Assembly: GCA_022340545.1 (NCBI GenBank)
Contig: JAJDNV010000392.1
Coordinates: 1-37,114, forward strand
Reading direction: 5' to 3'
Length of the DNA: 37,114 bases
Source of the DNA: Acidobacteriota bacterium
GTDB lineage: Bacteria > Acidobacteriota > Vicinamibacteria > Fen-336
Shown here one piece after another: positions 1 through 10,748 of this stretch. The notes under the pieces are model-generated. The model was given only the letters and a program-made list of their open reading frames with translations. It had not been told where the DNA came from and searched no databases. The position numbers and the translations under genes were made by a program. Every line of letters begins with the position of its first letter. The first letter of the stretch is position 1.

Positions 1-45
1 GCCGTCGGCCCGGGGCCGTCCGGGTCGGCATCAGCCCAGGGGTGA
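1..45 (+). CDS. Possible 3' end of an upstream gene (partial)
   Basis: The frame beginning at base 1 is open until a TGA at 43-45 and would encode a short Ala/Gly/Ser/Pro-rich tail. The stop lies 3 nt before the glgP ATG, the spacing expected for a coupled upstream gene. Fourteen codons are too few to identify a family, and a GC-rich frame can be open by chance over this length. Confidence 0.25.
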   Translation, partial: AVGPGPSGSASAQG

Positions 46-48
46 AGC

Positions 49-2565
<2,517 letters not shown>

Positions 2566-2592
2566 GCTTCGGGCCTGCTGGGTCTACGGCAA

Positions 2593-2616
2593 GGCCGCCG
2601 AGGAAGGGCGGCGGCC
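2593..2616. terminator. Hairpin between convergent genes
   Basis: GGCCGCC at 2593-2599 pairs with GGCGGCC at 2610-2616 across a 10-nt loop, inside the 73-bp gap between glgP (+) and the acetyltransferase (-). There is no T-tract on either side, so a bidirectional terminator role is only suggested by position. Confidence 0.3.
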
Positions 2617-2638
2617 GGATTCACGTCAAGTTGGTGCC

Positions 2639-3436
2639 CTAGAACTCCGGCCGGGAGAAGCGCGTTCCCGGGGGGAACGCGAGGTCGAAGTGGCCTTCCA
2701 GCACGTCGAGCAGGTGCTCGGGATCGCGTATGGTCGTCGTCTCCGTGGTCCGGCCCTCGCGGACGGTGAGCTCGCGGTTGCGCAGGACGGTGCCTCCTTC
2801 GGGAAACAGGCGCTGCGCGGTCAGGTTGTTCACGAATGCCGACCCCGGGTGCGTGCTCGTGAAGTGGTTGGCCATCTCGAAGTCGACCGGGTACTGAGGC
2901 TCGAGGGTGAAGGCGAAGAGATCGATCCACTCTCCATCAGGGTTGCCCTCGAGCACCCACAGGTCGTCCTCGCGACGGAACCGGTGACCCGTCGGGCCGA
3001 GCCAGTGCTCCCGCTTCTCCTCGAGCGGGAGCGAGCGAACCGGGGCGTTCCGACCGAAGCCCACGTCGGCCACGAAGGGACCTTCGGCGAGGTCCACGCG
3101 CAGGAGCATGTGGGTCCGGGCCAGGACCGCGGTGGCTCCCATCCGCACCCGGGCGGCCAGCGGGGTAACGTCGAAGCCGAGGCGATCGAGAACCGCCTGG
3201 AACAGCGTGTTGTGCTCGAAGCAGTAGCCGCCGCGCCGGGCGGCTACGAGCTTCGCCTGCAGGCTCGTCAGGTCGAGGGCGATCGGGCGACCGAGCAGGA
3301 TGTCGAGGTTCTCGAACGGAATGGCGCCGACGTGGGCCTGTTGGAGGTCGGCCAGGGCCTCGGCGGAAGGGGCGAGTGGGCGGCGGGCCCTGGTGCGCTT
3401 GAGGTAGGCCTCGACATCGAGCTCGTCCCGCGCCAT
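2639..3436 (-). CDS. Arylamine N-acetyltransferase
   Basis: The product is a 265-residue cytoplasmic enzyme of the NAT family, which transfers acetyl from acetyl-CoA to arylamines, hydrazines or related amines. The Cys-His-Asp triad is visible: Cys72 in RRGGYCFEHN, His109 in ARTHMLL and Asp124 in VADVGFGRN. The N-terminal HVGAIPFENLDILLG motif is also typical. The open frame extends further upstream to 3652, but the start at 3436 gives the normal family length, follows GGGAG, and lies 10 nt after the stop of the kinase gene, so the two are probably co-transcribed. The upstream extension overlaps the kinase 3' end and has no NAT-like sequence. The substrate is unknown. Confidence 0.9.
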   Translation of the reverse strand: MARDELDVEAYLKRTRARRPLAPSAEALADLQQAHVGAIPFENLDILLGRPIALDLTSLQAKLVAARRGGYCFEHNTLFQAVLDRLGFDVTPLAARVRMGATAVLARTHMLLRVDLAEGPFVADVGFGRNAPVRSLPLEEKREHWLGPTGHRFRREDDLWVLEGNPDGEWIDLFAFTLEPQYPVDFEMANHFTSTHPGSAFVNNLTAQRLFPEGGTVLRNRELTVREGRTTETTTIRDPEHLLDVLEGHFDLAFPPGTRFSRPEF

Positions 3437-3446
3437 ACCACTCCCG

Positions 3447-5747
3447 TCAATCCGCTGGCTCGCCCCCGAGGGCGGAGAGCTCGGCTGCGGCGCCGCGATG
3501 GCGGGGCTCCCGCTCGAGGACCTTCTGGTACATGCTCCGGGCGCGATCGATGCGGTTCTGGCTCCGGTAGAGAGCACCCAGGAACAGGTAGGCGGGGGTG
3601 CACCCGGGCTCCTCGTCGACGAGCTCGAGCAGAACGCGCTCGGCCTGATCATCCTGGGTTCCGCTCTTCATGCAGCCACGCGCGAGGAGCATCGCCGCCC
3701 GCGTCTTGAGCGGGCCATCGACCTGCGACAGGAGAGGCTCGACCGCCCGGACGACGTCTGCGTATCGGCCCCGGGCAAACAGTCCCTCCGCCTCGCGGAT
3801 CGTGACTGCCGGGTCTGAACCCCGTGCCTCAGGCGCCGGCTCCGAGGACCCTGGCGCCTCGGGCGGCGGAATCGAGGCCTCCCGAGGGTGTGGATCCGTC
3901 GTCGGTGGCGCCTCGAGGGACGGGGGAGGCGGTGGGGCGACCGCCGACCGGGGCACGGGGCGGGTGTGCGGTCCGGTCCCGGACCTGTTCTCCCTGCCGC
4001 GGAGAGCCTTTGGCAACAGGTTGGGACGCGTGCGGGACGTCGGCTCCTTCTCCTGATAGTCGACGATCCCGGTGCAGAGCAGTCCGAAGAGACTCCGCTC
4101 CGTCTCCTCGGGAGAGACCGGGCTCAGCCCGATGACGTCGTGAGCGCTGACCGTGCCGTCGATCCGCGACAGCACGAAGCCGTCCGTGGGGGTGAGCGTG
4201 ATGCGCTGGGAGCGAAGCAGGGGATCGTTCGACAGGACCAGCACGCGGTCCATGTCGCCCAGGACCTGGCGGACCATCTCGGGATCCAGGACGCGCCGTG
4301 TCGCCTCGAGGATCACCTGGCCGGTGGAGAGGCTGCAGATCACCTCCGACTCCGAGGCACTGTCGTCCAGCTCCTCGAAGCTGGGCGACCCGTCGGCTCC
4401 CTCGAGCATCGCGAACAGGATCTCGCGGACGTGGAGGCCGAGGGCCTCTTCCAGGCCTTCCCGATCCAGAAGCCCCATCCCCGAGAGAACGGGCCCCAGG
4501 CGCTTCTCCGTCTCCAGCGCACGCTCCAGGTCGCCCTGACTGATCACGCCGTACCGCACGAGCACCTCTCCCAGGTGCTCCCCGTCGGTGTCGCTGATCG
4601 CGTGGGTGATCTGTCCCTTCAGGATGCGAAGACTCCGGTGATTCCGACCGGACGAGAAGTGGAGGTGCCCGGATTTCCCCCCGACGTAGACGTCACGCAG
4701 GATCCCGAAGAGCTCGCTCGGGTCGGGCGGGTGTGCGGACGGCTCCGGCCGGACCTCGGGCTCCGCGACGGCGGGCGTCGGCGCGCGCACGAGCGGCTTG
4801 GTCGTCCTGAGCTCGCCCGTCGCCACCTTCCCCTGGTCCCCACCCCCCTTCGTGACAGCGATCTTGCGTCTCGTCTGGAGAGCGACGTCATCGAGACATC
4901 CTGAGAGCGCGTGGGCGAACTCGGCGCTCGTGGCGTATCGGTTGTCCGGGTTCCGGGCCAGCGCGCGCTTCAAGATCGGGATGAAGCGGTCATACTCCGG
5001 TCCCGTCGGCAGCTCCAGGACCGGCTCTTTGTGGGCGATCCGGTAGAGGGTGGCCACCGGTGTTTCGGCGTCGAACGGCCGCTGCCCGCTCAGAAGCTCG
5101 CACAGCATCGAGCCCACGGCGAAGAGATCGCTCCGGCCGTCGATCGCGTCCCCGTTCACCTGCTCGGGCGACATGTAGGCCGCCGTTCCCAGGATGGCCC
5201 CGGTTCCGGTCACGGAGGCCGGGCCGAGGCGGGCGATGCCAAAGTCCATGATCTTGGCTGCCCCGTCGTCAGTGATGAAGACGTTTGCCGGCTTGATGTC
5301 GCGGTGGACGATCCCGACCTTGTGGGCCTGGCCGAGCCCATCGAGCACCTGCAGGACGATGGAGACCTTCTGTCCGAGCTCCAGGGTCTCGTCTCGACGC
5401 CTGATGTGGAGGAGGTCGGCTCCCCGCAGCAGCTCCATCACGATGTAGGGCGCGCCGTCGGTGTGGTACCCGAGATCGAAGACCATCACCACGTTGGGGT
5501 GGGTCAACCGGGCGACCGCGCGGGCCTCGCGCTCGAAGCGCTCCTTCTGCTCAGGGTCTTCCGCGATCTGCGGAAGCATCACCTTGAGGGCCACCTCGCG
5601 CTCGAGGAACGGGTCGAACGCCCGATAGACGGCTCCCATGCCGCCCTTGCCGAGCAGGCCGACGACCTCGTACTTGCCGATTCGCTCGACGGATCGAGCA
5701 TCCGACGGGGAGCCTGGCGTGTTCGGTCTCTTCTGGACTGCTGCCAA
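3447..5747 (-). CDS. Hanks-type Ser/Thr protein kinase with DUF4388/PATAN-like domain and TPR tail
   Basis: The kinase domain spans about residues 25-290. It has a glycine loop (GKGGMGAVY), Lys55 in VALKV, the HRDIKPAN catalytic loop with Asp150, DFG at 168-170 and GTAAYMSPEQ in the activation segment, so it should be active. Residues about 340-450 (ELFGILRDVYVGGKSGHL onward) resemble DUF4388/PATAN domains of Acidobacteriota and Myxococcota signalling proteins. A Pro-rich linker follows at about 565-650, then TPR-like helices to residue 766. No transmembrane segment is seen, so unlike PknB-type receptors it is probably cytoplasmic. The start codon is a TTG, the only candidate that keeps the full N-terminus. 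The acetyltransferase gene lies 10 nt downstream. The substrates are unknown. Confidence 0.92.
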   Translation of the reverse strand: MAAVQKRPNTPGSPSDARSVERIGKYEVVGLLGKGGMGAVYRAFDPFLEREVALKVMLPQIAEDPEQKERFEREARAVARLTHPNVVMVFDLGYHTDGAPYIVMELLRGADLLHIRRRDETLELGQKVSIVLQVLDGLGQAHKVGIVHRDIKPANVFITDDGAAKIMDFGIARLGPASVTGTGAILGTAAYMSPEQVNGDAIDGRSDLFAVGSMLCELLSGQRPFDAETPVATLYRIAHKEPVLELPTGPEYDRFIPILKRALARNPDNRYATSAEFAHALSGCLDDVALQTRRKIAVTKGGGDQGKVATGELRTTKPLVRAPTPAVAEPEVRPEPSAHPPDPSELFGILRDVYVGGKSGHLHFSSGRNHRSLRILKGQITHAISDTDGEHLGEVLVRYGVISQGDLERALETEKRLGPVLSGMGLLDREGLEEALGLHVREILFAMLEGADGSPSFEELDDSASESEVICSLSTGQVILEATRRVLDPEMVRQVLGDMDRVLVLSNDPLLRSQRITLTPTDGFVLSRIDGTVSAHDVIGLSPVSPEETERSLFGLLCTGIVDYQEKEPTSRTRPNLLPKALRGRENRSGTGPHTRPVPRSAVAPPPPPSLEAPPTTDPHPREASIPPPEAPGSSEPAPEARGSDPAVTIREAEGLFARGRYADVVRAVEPLLSQVDGPLKTRAAMLLARGCMKSGTQDDQAERVLLELVDEEPGCTPAYLFLGALYRSQNRIDRARSMYQKVLEREPRHRGAAAELSALGGEPAD

Positions 5748-5807
5748 ACCGTCTATCTCGCTCCCTGCCCTCCGGCGCGCACACGAATCCGCAGTCCGAC
5801 GCGATGC

Positions 5808-5813
5808 ATTGTA
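5808..5813 (-). promoter_or_regulatory. Possible -10 element for the kinase gene
   Basis: On the minus strand TACAAT lies about 60 nt upstream of the kinase TTG, in the 142-bp gap after the efflux operon. I see no acceptable -35 hexamer at 16-18 nt, so this is a weak call. Confidence 0.25.
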
Positions 5814-5854
5814 CTAGACGCCTGCCGGACTCCGTTCGGCCACGCGGCGTTGGC

Positions 5855-5867
5855 GGGTCGTTGACCC
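5855..5867 (-). terminator. Short hairpin after the efflux operon
   Basis: GGGTC and GACCC form a perfect 5-bp stem with a 3-nt loop about 25 nt past the stop codon of the last permease gene. There is no T-run. It may help end the operon transcript before the kinase gene, but the stem is short. Confidence 0.2.
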
Positions 5868-5889
5868 AGGAGCCGGACAGATCCCGGGT

Positions 5890-7035
5890 TCAGTCCAGCC
5901 GCTTGCGGAAGCGCAGCACAGCCACGATCATGATCGAGACACCCATCGCCAGCAGCACCAGGGCCTGGGGCCACAGTACGTCGATGCCCGAACCGCGCAG
6001 AAAGATGCCACGGATGATCTCGGCGTAGTAGCGCACGGGGATGGCGTAGGTGACGTACTGAATGGCGCGGGGCATGTTCTCGATGGGGAAGATGAGCCCG
6101 GAAAGAAGGATCATCGGGATCAACAACACGAACGCGGCGCCCATCATGGCCTGCTGCTGGTTCCCGACGACCGTGGATACGAGGAGGCCCAGTCCCAGGT
6201 TGCCGAGGACGAAGAGCATCGTCAGGCCCAGCAGCAGCGCGAGGGACCCCTCCAGGCGGATCTCGAAGCCCCAGACCGTCACCGTGGTGATCAGCAGGGT
6301 CTGGACGAAGCCGATCACCGCGAACGGGAACAGCTTGCCCACGAGGAGCTGCCAGGAGCGGATCGGGGTGACCATCAGCTGCTCCATGGTGCCGATCTCC
6401 TTCTCCCGCACCACACCCATCGCCGAGAGCAGCATGGTCATGACCATCAGCACCAGGGCCAGGACCGCCGGCACGTAGAACCAGCGGCTCGACAGGTCGG
6501 GGTTGTACCAGACGCGGGGCACCAGCTCGATGCGGCCCCCGGCCCCCGGAGGCGGGGCCTTCGCACGGGCGATCAGGCTCCGCAGACGGGCGACGGTCGC
6601 TTCGCCGGCCTGGCCCCGGATGATCGCGCCCGCATATCCGAGGACGACGGTGGTGGCCGATGAATCGGAGCCGTCGACGATCACCTGCACCCGCGGCGTC
6701 TGGCCCGAGGCCAACGCTCGACCGTAGCCCGAGGCGATGACGAGGGCGAGCTGGGCGTCGCCGGTGACCAGCCAGGGACTCGCCGCCTCGACCCGCTCCT
6801 CCACGCCCACCAGCTCGAAGTAGCCGGAGCCCACGAAGCGGCTGACGAGATCGCGGCTGGCCGCACTCTTGTCCTGATCCACGAGCACGGTGGGCACATT
6901 CGTCACGTCGGTGTTCACCGCGAAGCCGAACAGGGTGATCTGGACCACCGGGGCGACGAAGATCACCGGGATCATCCTCCGGTCCTGCCGCAGCTGAAGG
7001 AACTCCTTCACGATCACCCGCCACAGAACGTGCAT
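5890..7035 (-). CDS. ABC-2 type permease, YbhR-like (second permease of efflux operon)
   Basis: This 381-residue inner-membrane protein has the ABC-2 permease plan. One N-terminal helix follows KEFLQLRQDRRMI, a long periplasmic domain covers about residues 40-170, and the C-terminal half holds five helices with the conserved VVREKEIGTMEQLMVTP coupling motif. It should pair with the other permease (7038-8162) as a heterodimeric export channel driven by the operon ATPases. The start is the ATG at 7035, 2 nt after the preceding stop, with GGAG about 9 nt upstream. A longer open frame upstream to 8385 is a shadow of the neighbouring permease. The substrate cannot be read from sequence; the family exports drugs, cations or lipids. 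Confidence 0.9.
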   Translation of the reverse strand: MHVLWRVIVKEFLQLRQDRRMIPVIFVAPVVQITLFGFAVNTDVTNVPTVLVDQDKSAASRDLVSRFVGSGYFELVGVEERVEAASPWLVTGDAQLALVIASGYGRALASGQTPRVQVIVDGSDSSATTVVLGYAGAIIRGQAGEATVARLRSLIARAKAPPPGAGGRIELVPRVWYNPDLSSRWFYVPAVLALVLMVMTMLLSAMGVVREKEIGTMEQLMVTPIRSWQLLVGKLFPFAVIGFVQTLLITTVTVWGFEIRLEGSLALLLGLTMLFVLGNLGLGLLVSTVVGNQQQAMMGAAFVLLIPMILLSGLIFPIENMPRAIQYVTYAIPVRYYAEIIRGIFLRGSGIDVLWPQALVLLAMGVSIMIVAVLRFRKRLD

Positions 7036-7037
7036 GG

Positions 7038-8162
7038 CTATTGCTCCTTCCGGGCCAGACGCACAGAGGCGAGGGTGACCATGACCACGGCGAAGACGAC
7101 GAGGGCCAGGAACTGGTCCCAGTACGGCTCCAGCGTCGTGCCCTTGAGGATCACGCCGCGCAGGATGACGAGGTAATAGCGGGCGGGCACGAGATAGGTG
7201 ATGGCCTGCAGGAACAGCGGCATGGAGCGGATCTGGAAGATGAAGCCCGAGAGGAGCAGGGCGGGCAGCATCGAGCTGATGAGGCTGATCTGGAAGGCCA
7301 GGGCCTGGGTGTCGGCGATCGTGGATATCAAGACCCCGAGGCCGAGGGCGCCGAAGAGGTACACCAGGGTGGCCACGAACAGGGCCAGGGAGGACCCCTC
7401 CACCTGCACGTCGAAGAGCAGGCGGGCGGCCACGAGGATGATGATGGCGGCCAGGTACGAGATGGCCAGGTAGGGCAGGGTCTTGCCCAGGATCAGCTCC
7501 CAGGTGCGCAGGGGGGCGACTCGCAGCTGCTCCATCGTGCCGCGCTCCTTCTCGCGCACGACCGACAGCGCCGTCGCGAGGACGGCGGTGAGCATCAGCA
7601 GGAAGCCGATCAGCCCCGGCACCAGGAACTGGGTCGACTCGAGCTCGGGGTTGTACCAGACCCGCGGCTCGTAGGCGATGCCGGGCTCGAGGGTGATCCC
7701 CATCCGGCTCAGGCTCCCCCGCAGAAGGCGCTCGTTGGCCTGGGCCACCAGGCCGCCGGCGTAGCCGAGGATCGTGGTGGCGGTGGTGGCGTCTGCGCCG
7801 TCGAGGAGAAGCTGAACGCTGGCGGCACGCCCCGCGCCGAGGTCGGCGCCGAAGTCCTCGGGGATGACCAGGATCGCCTTGGCCTGCAGCCGCTCGGTGA
7901 GGACCTCGAGGTCCTGTCCCGGCGCGGGGGTCGCCACCACGTCGAAGTAGGTCGAGTTCACGAAGGCGGCGATCAGGTCGCGGCTCGCCACGCTGTGGTC
8001 CCGGTCCTGGACGGCGAGGGCGATGTGACGCACGTCGAAGTTCAGCGCGTAGCCGTAGAGGACGAGCATGAATGCCGGCAGACCGATCAGCATGATCAGG
8101 CTGAGGGGATCGCGCACGACCTGGCGGAGCTCCTTGCGTGCCACGGCCCAGGTGCGTCTCAT
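7038..8162 (-). CDS. ABC-2 type permease, YbhS-like (first permease of efflux operon)
   Basis: The 374 residues show the same plan as the next gene: an N-terminal KELRQVVRDPLSLIML segment, a first membrane helix at about 20-40, a large periplasmic domain, and a C-terminal helix bundle with VVREKERGTMEQLRVAP. The ATG at 8162 overlaps the stop of the ATPase gene by 4 nt (ATGA), so translation is coupled. Gene order ATPase, permease, permease is as in ybhF-ybhS-ybhR. The two permeases are clear paralogues, with matching motifs and matching periplasmic SRDL segments. Confidence 0.9.
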   Translation of the reverse strand: MRRTWAVARKELRQVVRDPLSLIMLIGLPAFMLVLYGYALNFDVRHIALAVQDRDHSVASRDLIAAFVNSTYFDVVATPAPGQDLEVLTERLQAKAILVIPEDFGADLGAGRAASVQLLLDGADATTATTILGYAGGLVAQANERLLRGSLSRMGITLEPGIAYEPRVWYNPELESTQFLVPGLIGFLLMLTAVLATALSVVREKERGTMEQLRVAPLRTWELILGKTLPYLAISYLAAIIILVAARLLFDVQVEGSSLALFVATLVYLFGALGLGVLISTIADTQALAFQISLISSMLPALLLSGFIFQIRSMPLFLQAITYLVPARYYLVILRGVILKGTTLEPYWDQFLALVVFAVVMVTLASVRLARKEQ

Positions 8163-9127
8163 GCCGGATCCACGGCGGCGCCGGCTCGCAGGCGCGCCTC
8201 CTCCTCCTCGACGTGGTGGATGAAGACGTCCTCGAGCGACGGCACGATGCGATCGATCGAGCGGGGCGGGTTGCCCTCCCCCTCCAACGCCGCGGTGATG
8301 CGTTGCCGACCCACCTCGGCGTCCCCGACCACCACGTGGATGCGCGTGCCGAAGACCGACGTCTCGAGGGCCCAGTCCTGCTCACCGAGCAGCTCGAGGG
8401 CCTCGCTCAGGCGGGGCGCGGTCACCTCCAGCACGGCGCGGCCGGCGAAAACCTCCTTGAGCTCACCCACGGTGCCCTGGGCGGCCAGCCGTCCCGCGTG
8501 GATCAGGGCCAGGCGATGGCAGTACTCAGCCTCGTCGAGGTAGTGGGTGGTCACGAAGACCGTGACGCCATAGCCGGACATCTCGTCGATGAGAGCCCAG
8601 AAACGCCGCCGCGAAATGGGATCGACACCGCTGGTCGGCTCGTCGAGGAACACCACCTTCGGGTCGTGGAGGACCGCGCAGGCCAGGGCCAGCCGTTGCT
8701 TCCAGCCGCCCGGGAGCTCCCCGGTCAGCCGGTGCTCCTTTCCGCGGAGGTCGGCCATGTCGATGGCCCACTCCTCCCGCTCCCGGGCACGTGTCCCGCG
8801 CAGGCCGTAGACACCGCCGAAGAAGCGCAGGTTCTGCCGCACGCTGAGGTCCTCGTAGAGGCTGAAGCGCTGGCTCATGTAGCCGATGCGGCGCTTCACG
8901 GCCTCGGGATCTCGCGAGACGTCGATGCCGAGCACCGTTCCCGTGCCTTCCGTGGGGGCGAGCAGGCCGCAGAGCATGCGAATGGCGGTGGACTTGCCGG
9001 CGCCGTTGGCCCCCAGGAAGCCGAAGATCTCACCAGCGTTCACCGTCATGGTGAGGGCGTCGACGGCGGTGAAGGAGCCGAAGCGCTTGGTCAGGCGGTC
9101 GAGCTCGATGGCGGGGGGCGCAGTCAT
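8159..9127 (-). CDS. ABC transporter ATP-binding protein, equivalent to a YbhF C-terminal half
   Basis: This is a 322-residue cytoplasmic ATPase with a complete nucleotide-binding domain. Walker A is GANGAGKST, the signature is a divergent LPGGWKQ instead of LSGGQ, Walker B is VVFLDEPTSGVD, and the H-loop histidine is kept in VTTHYLDEAE. A C-terminal extension of about 90 residues (VTAPRLSEALELLG to the SLEDVFIHHVEE motif) is typical of DrrA/YbhF-type exporters. The gene starts at an ATG beside the repeat element and overlaps the permease gene by 4 nt. It probably forms a heterodimer with the ATPase at 10745-11722, because both lie in one operon with two different permeases. Confidence 0.93.
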   Translation of the reverse strand: MTAPPAIELDRLTKRFGSFTAVDALTMTVNAGEIFGFLGANGAGKSTAIRMLCGLLAPTEGTGTVLGIDVSRDPEAVKRRIGYMSQRFSLYEDLSVRQNLRFFGGVYGLRGTRAREREEWAIDMADLRGKEHRLTGELPGGWKQRLALACAVLHDPKVVFLDEPTSGVDPISRRRFWALIDEMSGYGVTVFVTTHYLDEAEYCHRLALIHAGRLAAQGTVGELKEVFAGRAVLEVTAPRLSEALELLGEQDWALETSVFGTRIHVVVGDAEVGRQRITAALEGEGNPPRSIDRIVPSLEDVFIHHVEEEEARLRAGAAVDPA

Positions 9128-9130
9128 TCA

Positions 9131-9251
9131 ATGACCCCCCTCCCTAACCCTCCCCACGTAGGGGGAGGGGAATGCTTGAGATAGGCCCCGTGCGCCCGCG
9201 TGTCCCCAGGGAAGGGACACGCGGACGATCCTCGGCCTGACGGCCAACCGC
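9131..9251 (+). repeat. Dispersed palindromic repeat, unit 1
   Basis: This is a non-coding unit between the TolC and second ATPase genes. It has a head (ATGACCCCCC), hairpin 1 CCCTCCCC/GGGGAGGG (9148-9155 with 9162-9169), hairpin 2 CCGCGTGTCCC/GGGACACGCGG (9196-9206 with 9214-9224) and hairpin 3 GGCC/GGCC (9234-9237 with 9242-9245). Bases 9161-9251 are identical to 9308-9398. No transposase or long open protein frame with family features is present. Confidence 0.9.
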
Positions 9252-9279
9252 GCCTGTTCAGCAACCCCCACCCTGTTTG

Positions 9280-9398
9280 TTCATCGACCCTCCACCCTCC
9301 CCACGGAGGGGGAGGGGAATGCTTGAGATAGGCCCCGTGCGCCCGCGTGTCCCCAGGGAAGGGACACGCGGACGATCCTCGGCCTGACGGCCAACCGC
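9280..9398 (+). repeat. Dispersed palindromic repeat, unit 2 (tandem)
   Basis: This is a second unit in the same orientation, 147 bp downstream of unit 1. It shares a 91-bp block with unit 1 without a mismatch, while the heads differ (TTCATCGACCCTCC against ATTCAATGACCCCC). The perfect identity points to recent duplication or gene conversion. Together the two units fill most of the 289-bp gap inside the efflux operon. Confidence 0.9.
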
Positions 9399-9416
9399 AT
9401 CCGTATTCCGGTCCCC

Positions 9417-10748
9417 TCATCTCCCTACCGCTCTGTCCAGGTGGGCGGCGGCGAGGCGGGCGTCGGCCAGGGCCTGGGTCCGCTCGAGGCCGGCCTCAAG
9501 AAAGGCCGTCTCGGCGTCGAGGAGCTCTGAGGACGGGATGACGCCTTCCCGGTAGCGGTCGGCGGAGACCCGCTGACTCTCTTCGGCGGCGGCGACGGCT
9601 CCGTCGGCGACGCGGATGGCGACGAGGGCGGCACGCAGCTCGAGCTGGGCGCTTGTCACCTCAAGCCGGATGTGTCGCTCGAGGTCGTCGAGACGCTGGC
9701 TCAGGGCGGCAACATTGGCCTGCGCACGCGCCACGGAGGCCGAGGTTCGGCCGCCGTCGAAGACTCTCATGGAAACCTCGACCCCCACGTCCCAGCTCGA
9801 CCGCCAACTCTCGTCGGGTGGCACGAAGTTGCGGTTCGGGTTGGCGTACAGATAGCCCGCGGTGAGACCCACCTGGGGCCGCGACATCGACTGGGCCACC
9901 CGGACGCTGGCCTCGGCCGCTCGGAGCCGAGCGAGCAGGCCTTCCCTTTCCGGGCGCGCTTCGAGGGCCTGTCTGGCGAGCTCCTCGAGGTCCTCGTGAG
10001 TCGGCGGCGGGCTCTCGAGCTTCTCGGTCGGCTCGATGACGACGTCGGGCGGGAGCTGAAGCAGGCGCACGAGATTGGCCTCGGCCACCTCGGCCCCGTT
10101 CTCCGCCCGAAGGCGGCGCAGCTCCGCACGCTCGTGCTTGACCTCGACCGCCAGCACCTCGTTTCGCGCGGCCAGCCCGAAGCGCTCTCGGTTCCGGGCG
10201 TCCTTCAGGTGAGCCTGGAAGGCGCTCAACCCCTCGCGGAGCACGCGCTCGCTCTCGCGGGCGGTGACCAGCTTCCAGTAGGCGTCCTCGGTCTCGAGAA
10301 TCACCGCGCGCCGGCGGGCGTCCAGGTCGAGGCCGGTCGCCCGCTCGCCTTCGACCGCGGCGTCGATCTGGCCGGAGATTCGCCCCCCCGCGTAGATCGG
10401 CAGGGTCGCCCGTGCCGAGAGTCCCCAGTTGTCGGGCAGGTTGAGAAAGCCGAGCGCAGGCTGTCCGGGCGGCTGGGGAATCAGGAACTCGTTGATGTCG
10501 GAGCGTCGCGTGTACCCGGCGGCCACGCCCGCGGTGGGCCACCGCTCGGCGCGGGCCCCATCCACGTCGGCGCCGGCGGCGACGCGCTGCTGCTCGAGCT
10601 CGCGCAGCTGGGCCGAGACCACGAGCGCCCGCTGCACGGCGTCGGTCAGGCCAAGGCGCAAAGGCCCGGCCTCGACGACTCGCGGCGTGTCCTGCGCCGA
10701 AGCGGTCCCCGCGGCCAGAAGGATGAACACCAGGGCCAAACGCGTCAT
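9417..10748 (-). CDS. TolC-family outer-membrane efflux protein
   Basis: The product is a 443-residue outer-membrane channel with a signal peptide (MTRLALVFILLAAGTASA, cut before QD). Two repeated halves of long alpha-helices are seen, each starting in a helical region such as LTDAVQRALVVSAQLRELEQ and containing strand segments such as GVAAGYTRRSD and VGLTAGYLYANPNRNF. This is the OEP family structure. Its ATG overlaps the ATPase stop by 4 nt, so it is translated as part of the operon. It should complete a tripartite inner-to-outer membrane pump with the HlyD-type adaptor and the ABC permeases. Presence inside the operon is a difference from E. coli ybhGFSR, where TolC is encoded elsewhere. 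Confidence 0.93.
   Translation of the reverse strand: MTRLALVFILLAAGTASAQDTPRVVEAGPLRLGLTDAVQRALVVSAQLRELEQQRVAAGADVDGARAERWPTAGVAAGYTRRSDINEFLIPQPPGQPALGFLNLPDNWGLSARATLPIYAGGRISGQIDAAVEGERATGLDLDARRRAVILETEDAYWKLVTARESERVLREGLSAFQAHLKDARNRERFGLAARNEVLAVEVKHERAELRRLRAENGAEVAEANLVRLLQLPPDVVIEPTEKLESPPPTHEDLEELARQALEARPEREGLLARLRAAEASVRVAQSMSRPQVGLTAGYLYANPNRNFVPPDESWRSSWDVGVEVSMRVFDGGRTSASVARAQANVAALSQRLDDLERHIRLEVTSAQLELRAALVAIRVADGAVAAAEESQRVSADRYREGVIPSSELLDAETAFLEAGLERTQALADARLAAAHLDRAVGR

Noticed and set aside
2593-2616. A strong Rho-independent terminator after glgP
   Set aside because: The stem is fair but no T-run follows on either strand, so it is only listed with low confidence.
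5890-8385. One 831-residue protein joining both permease regions
   Set aside because: The upstream part is a different frame of the first permease gene; only the segment from the ATG at 7035 has ABC-2 permease motifs.
9131-9398. CRISPR array
   Set aside because: Only two units lie in tandem, the repeated block is 91 bp with internal hairpins, and there are no regular short spacers or cas genes.
9124-9420. A 98-codon minus-strand frame covering both repeat units
   Set aside because: It translates the repeat itself (repeated HSPPP-WGG type segments), has no ribosome site and breaks in the other copies, so it is not a protein gene.
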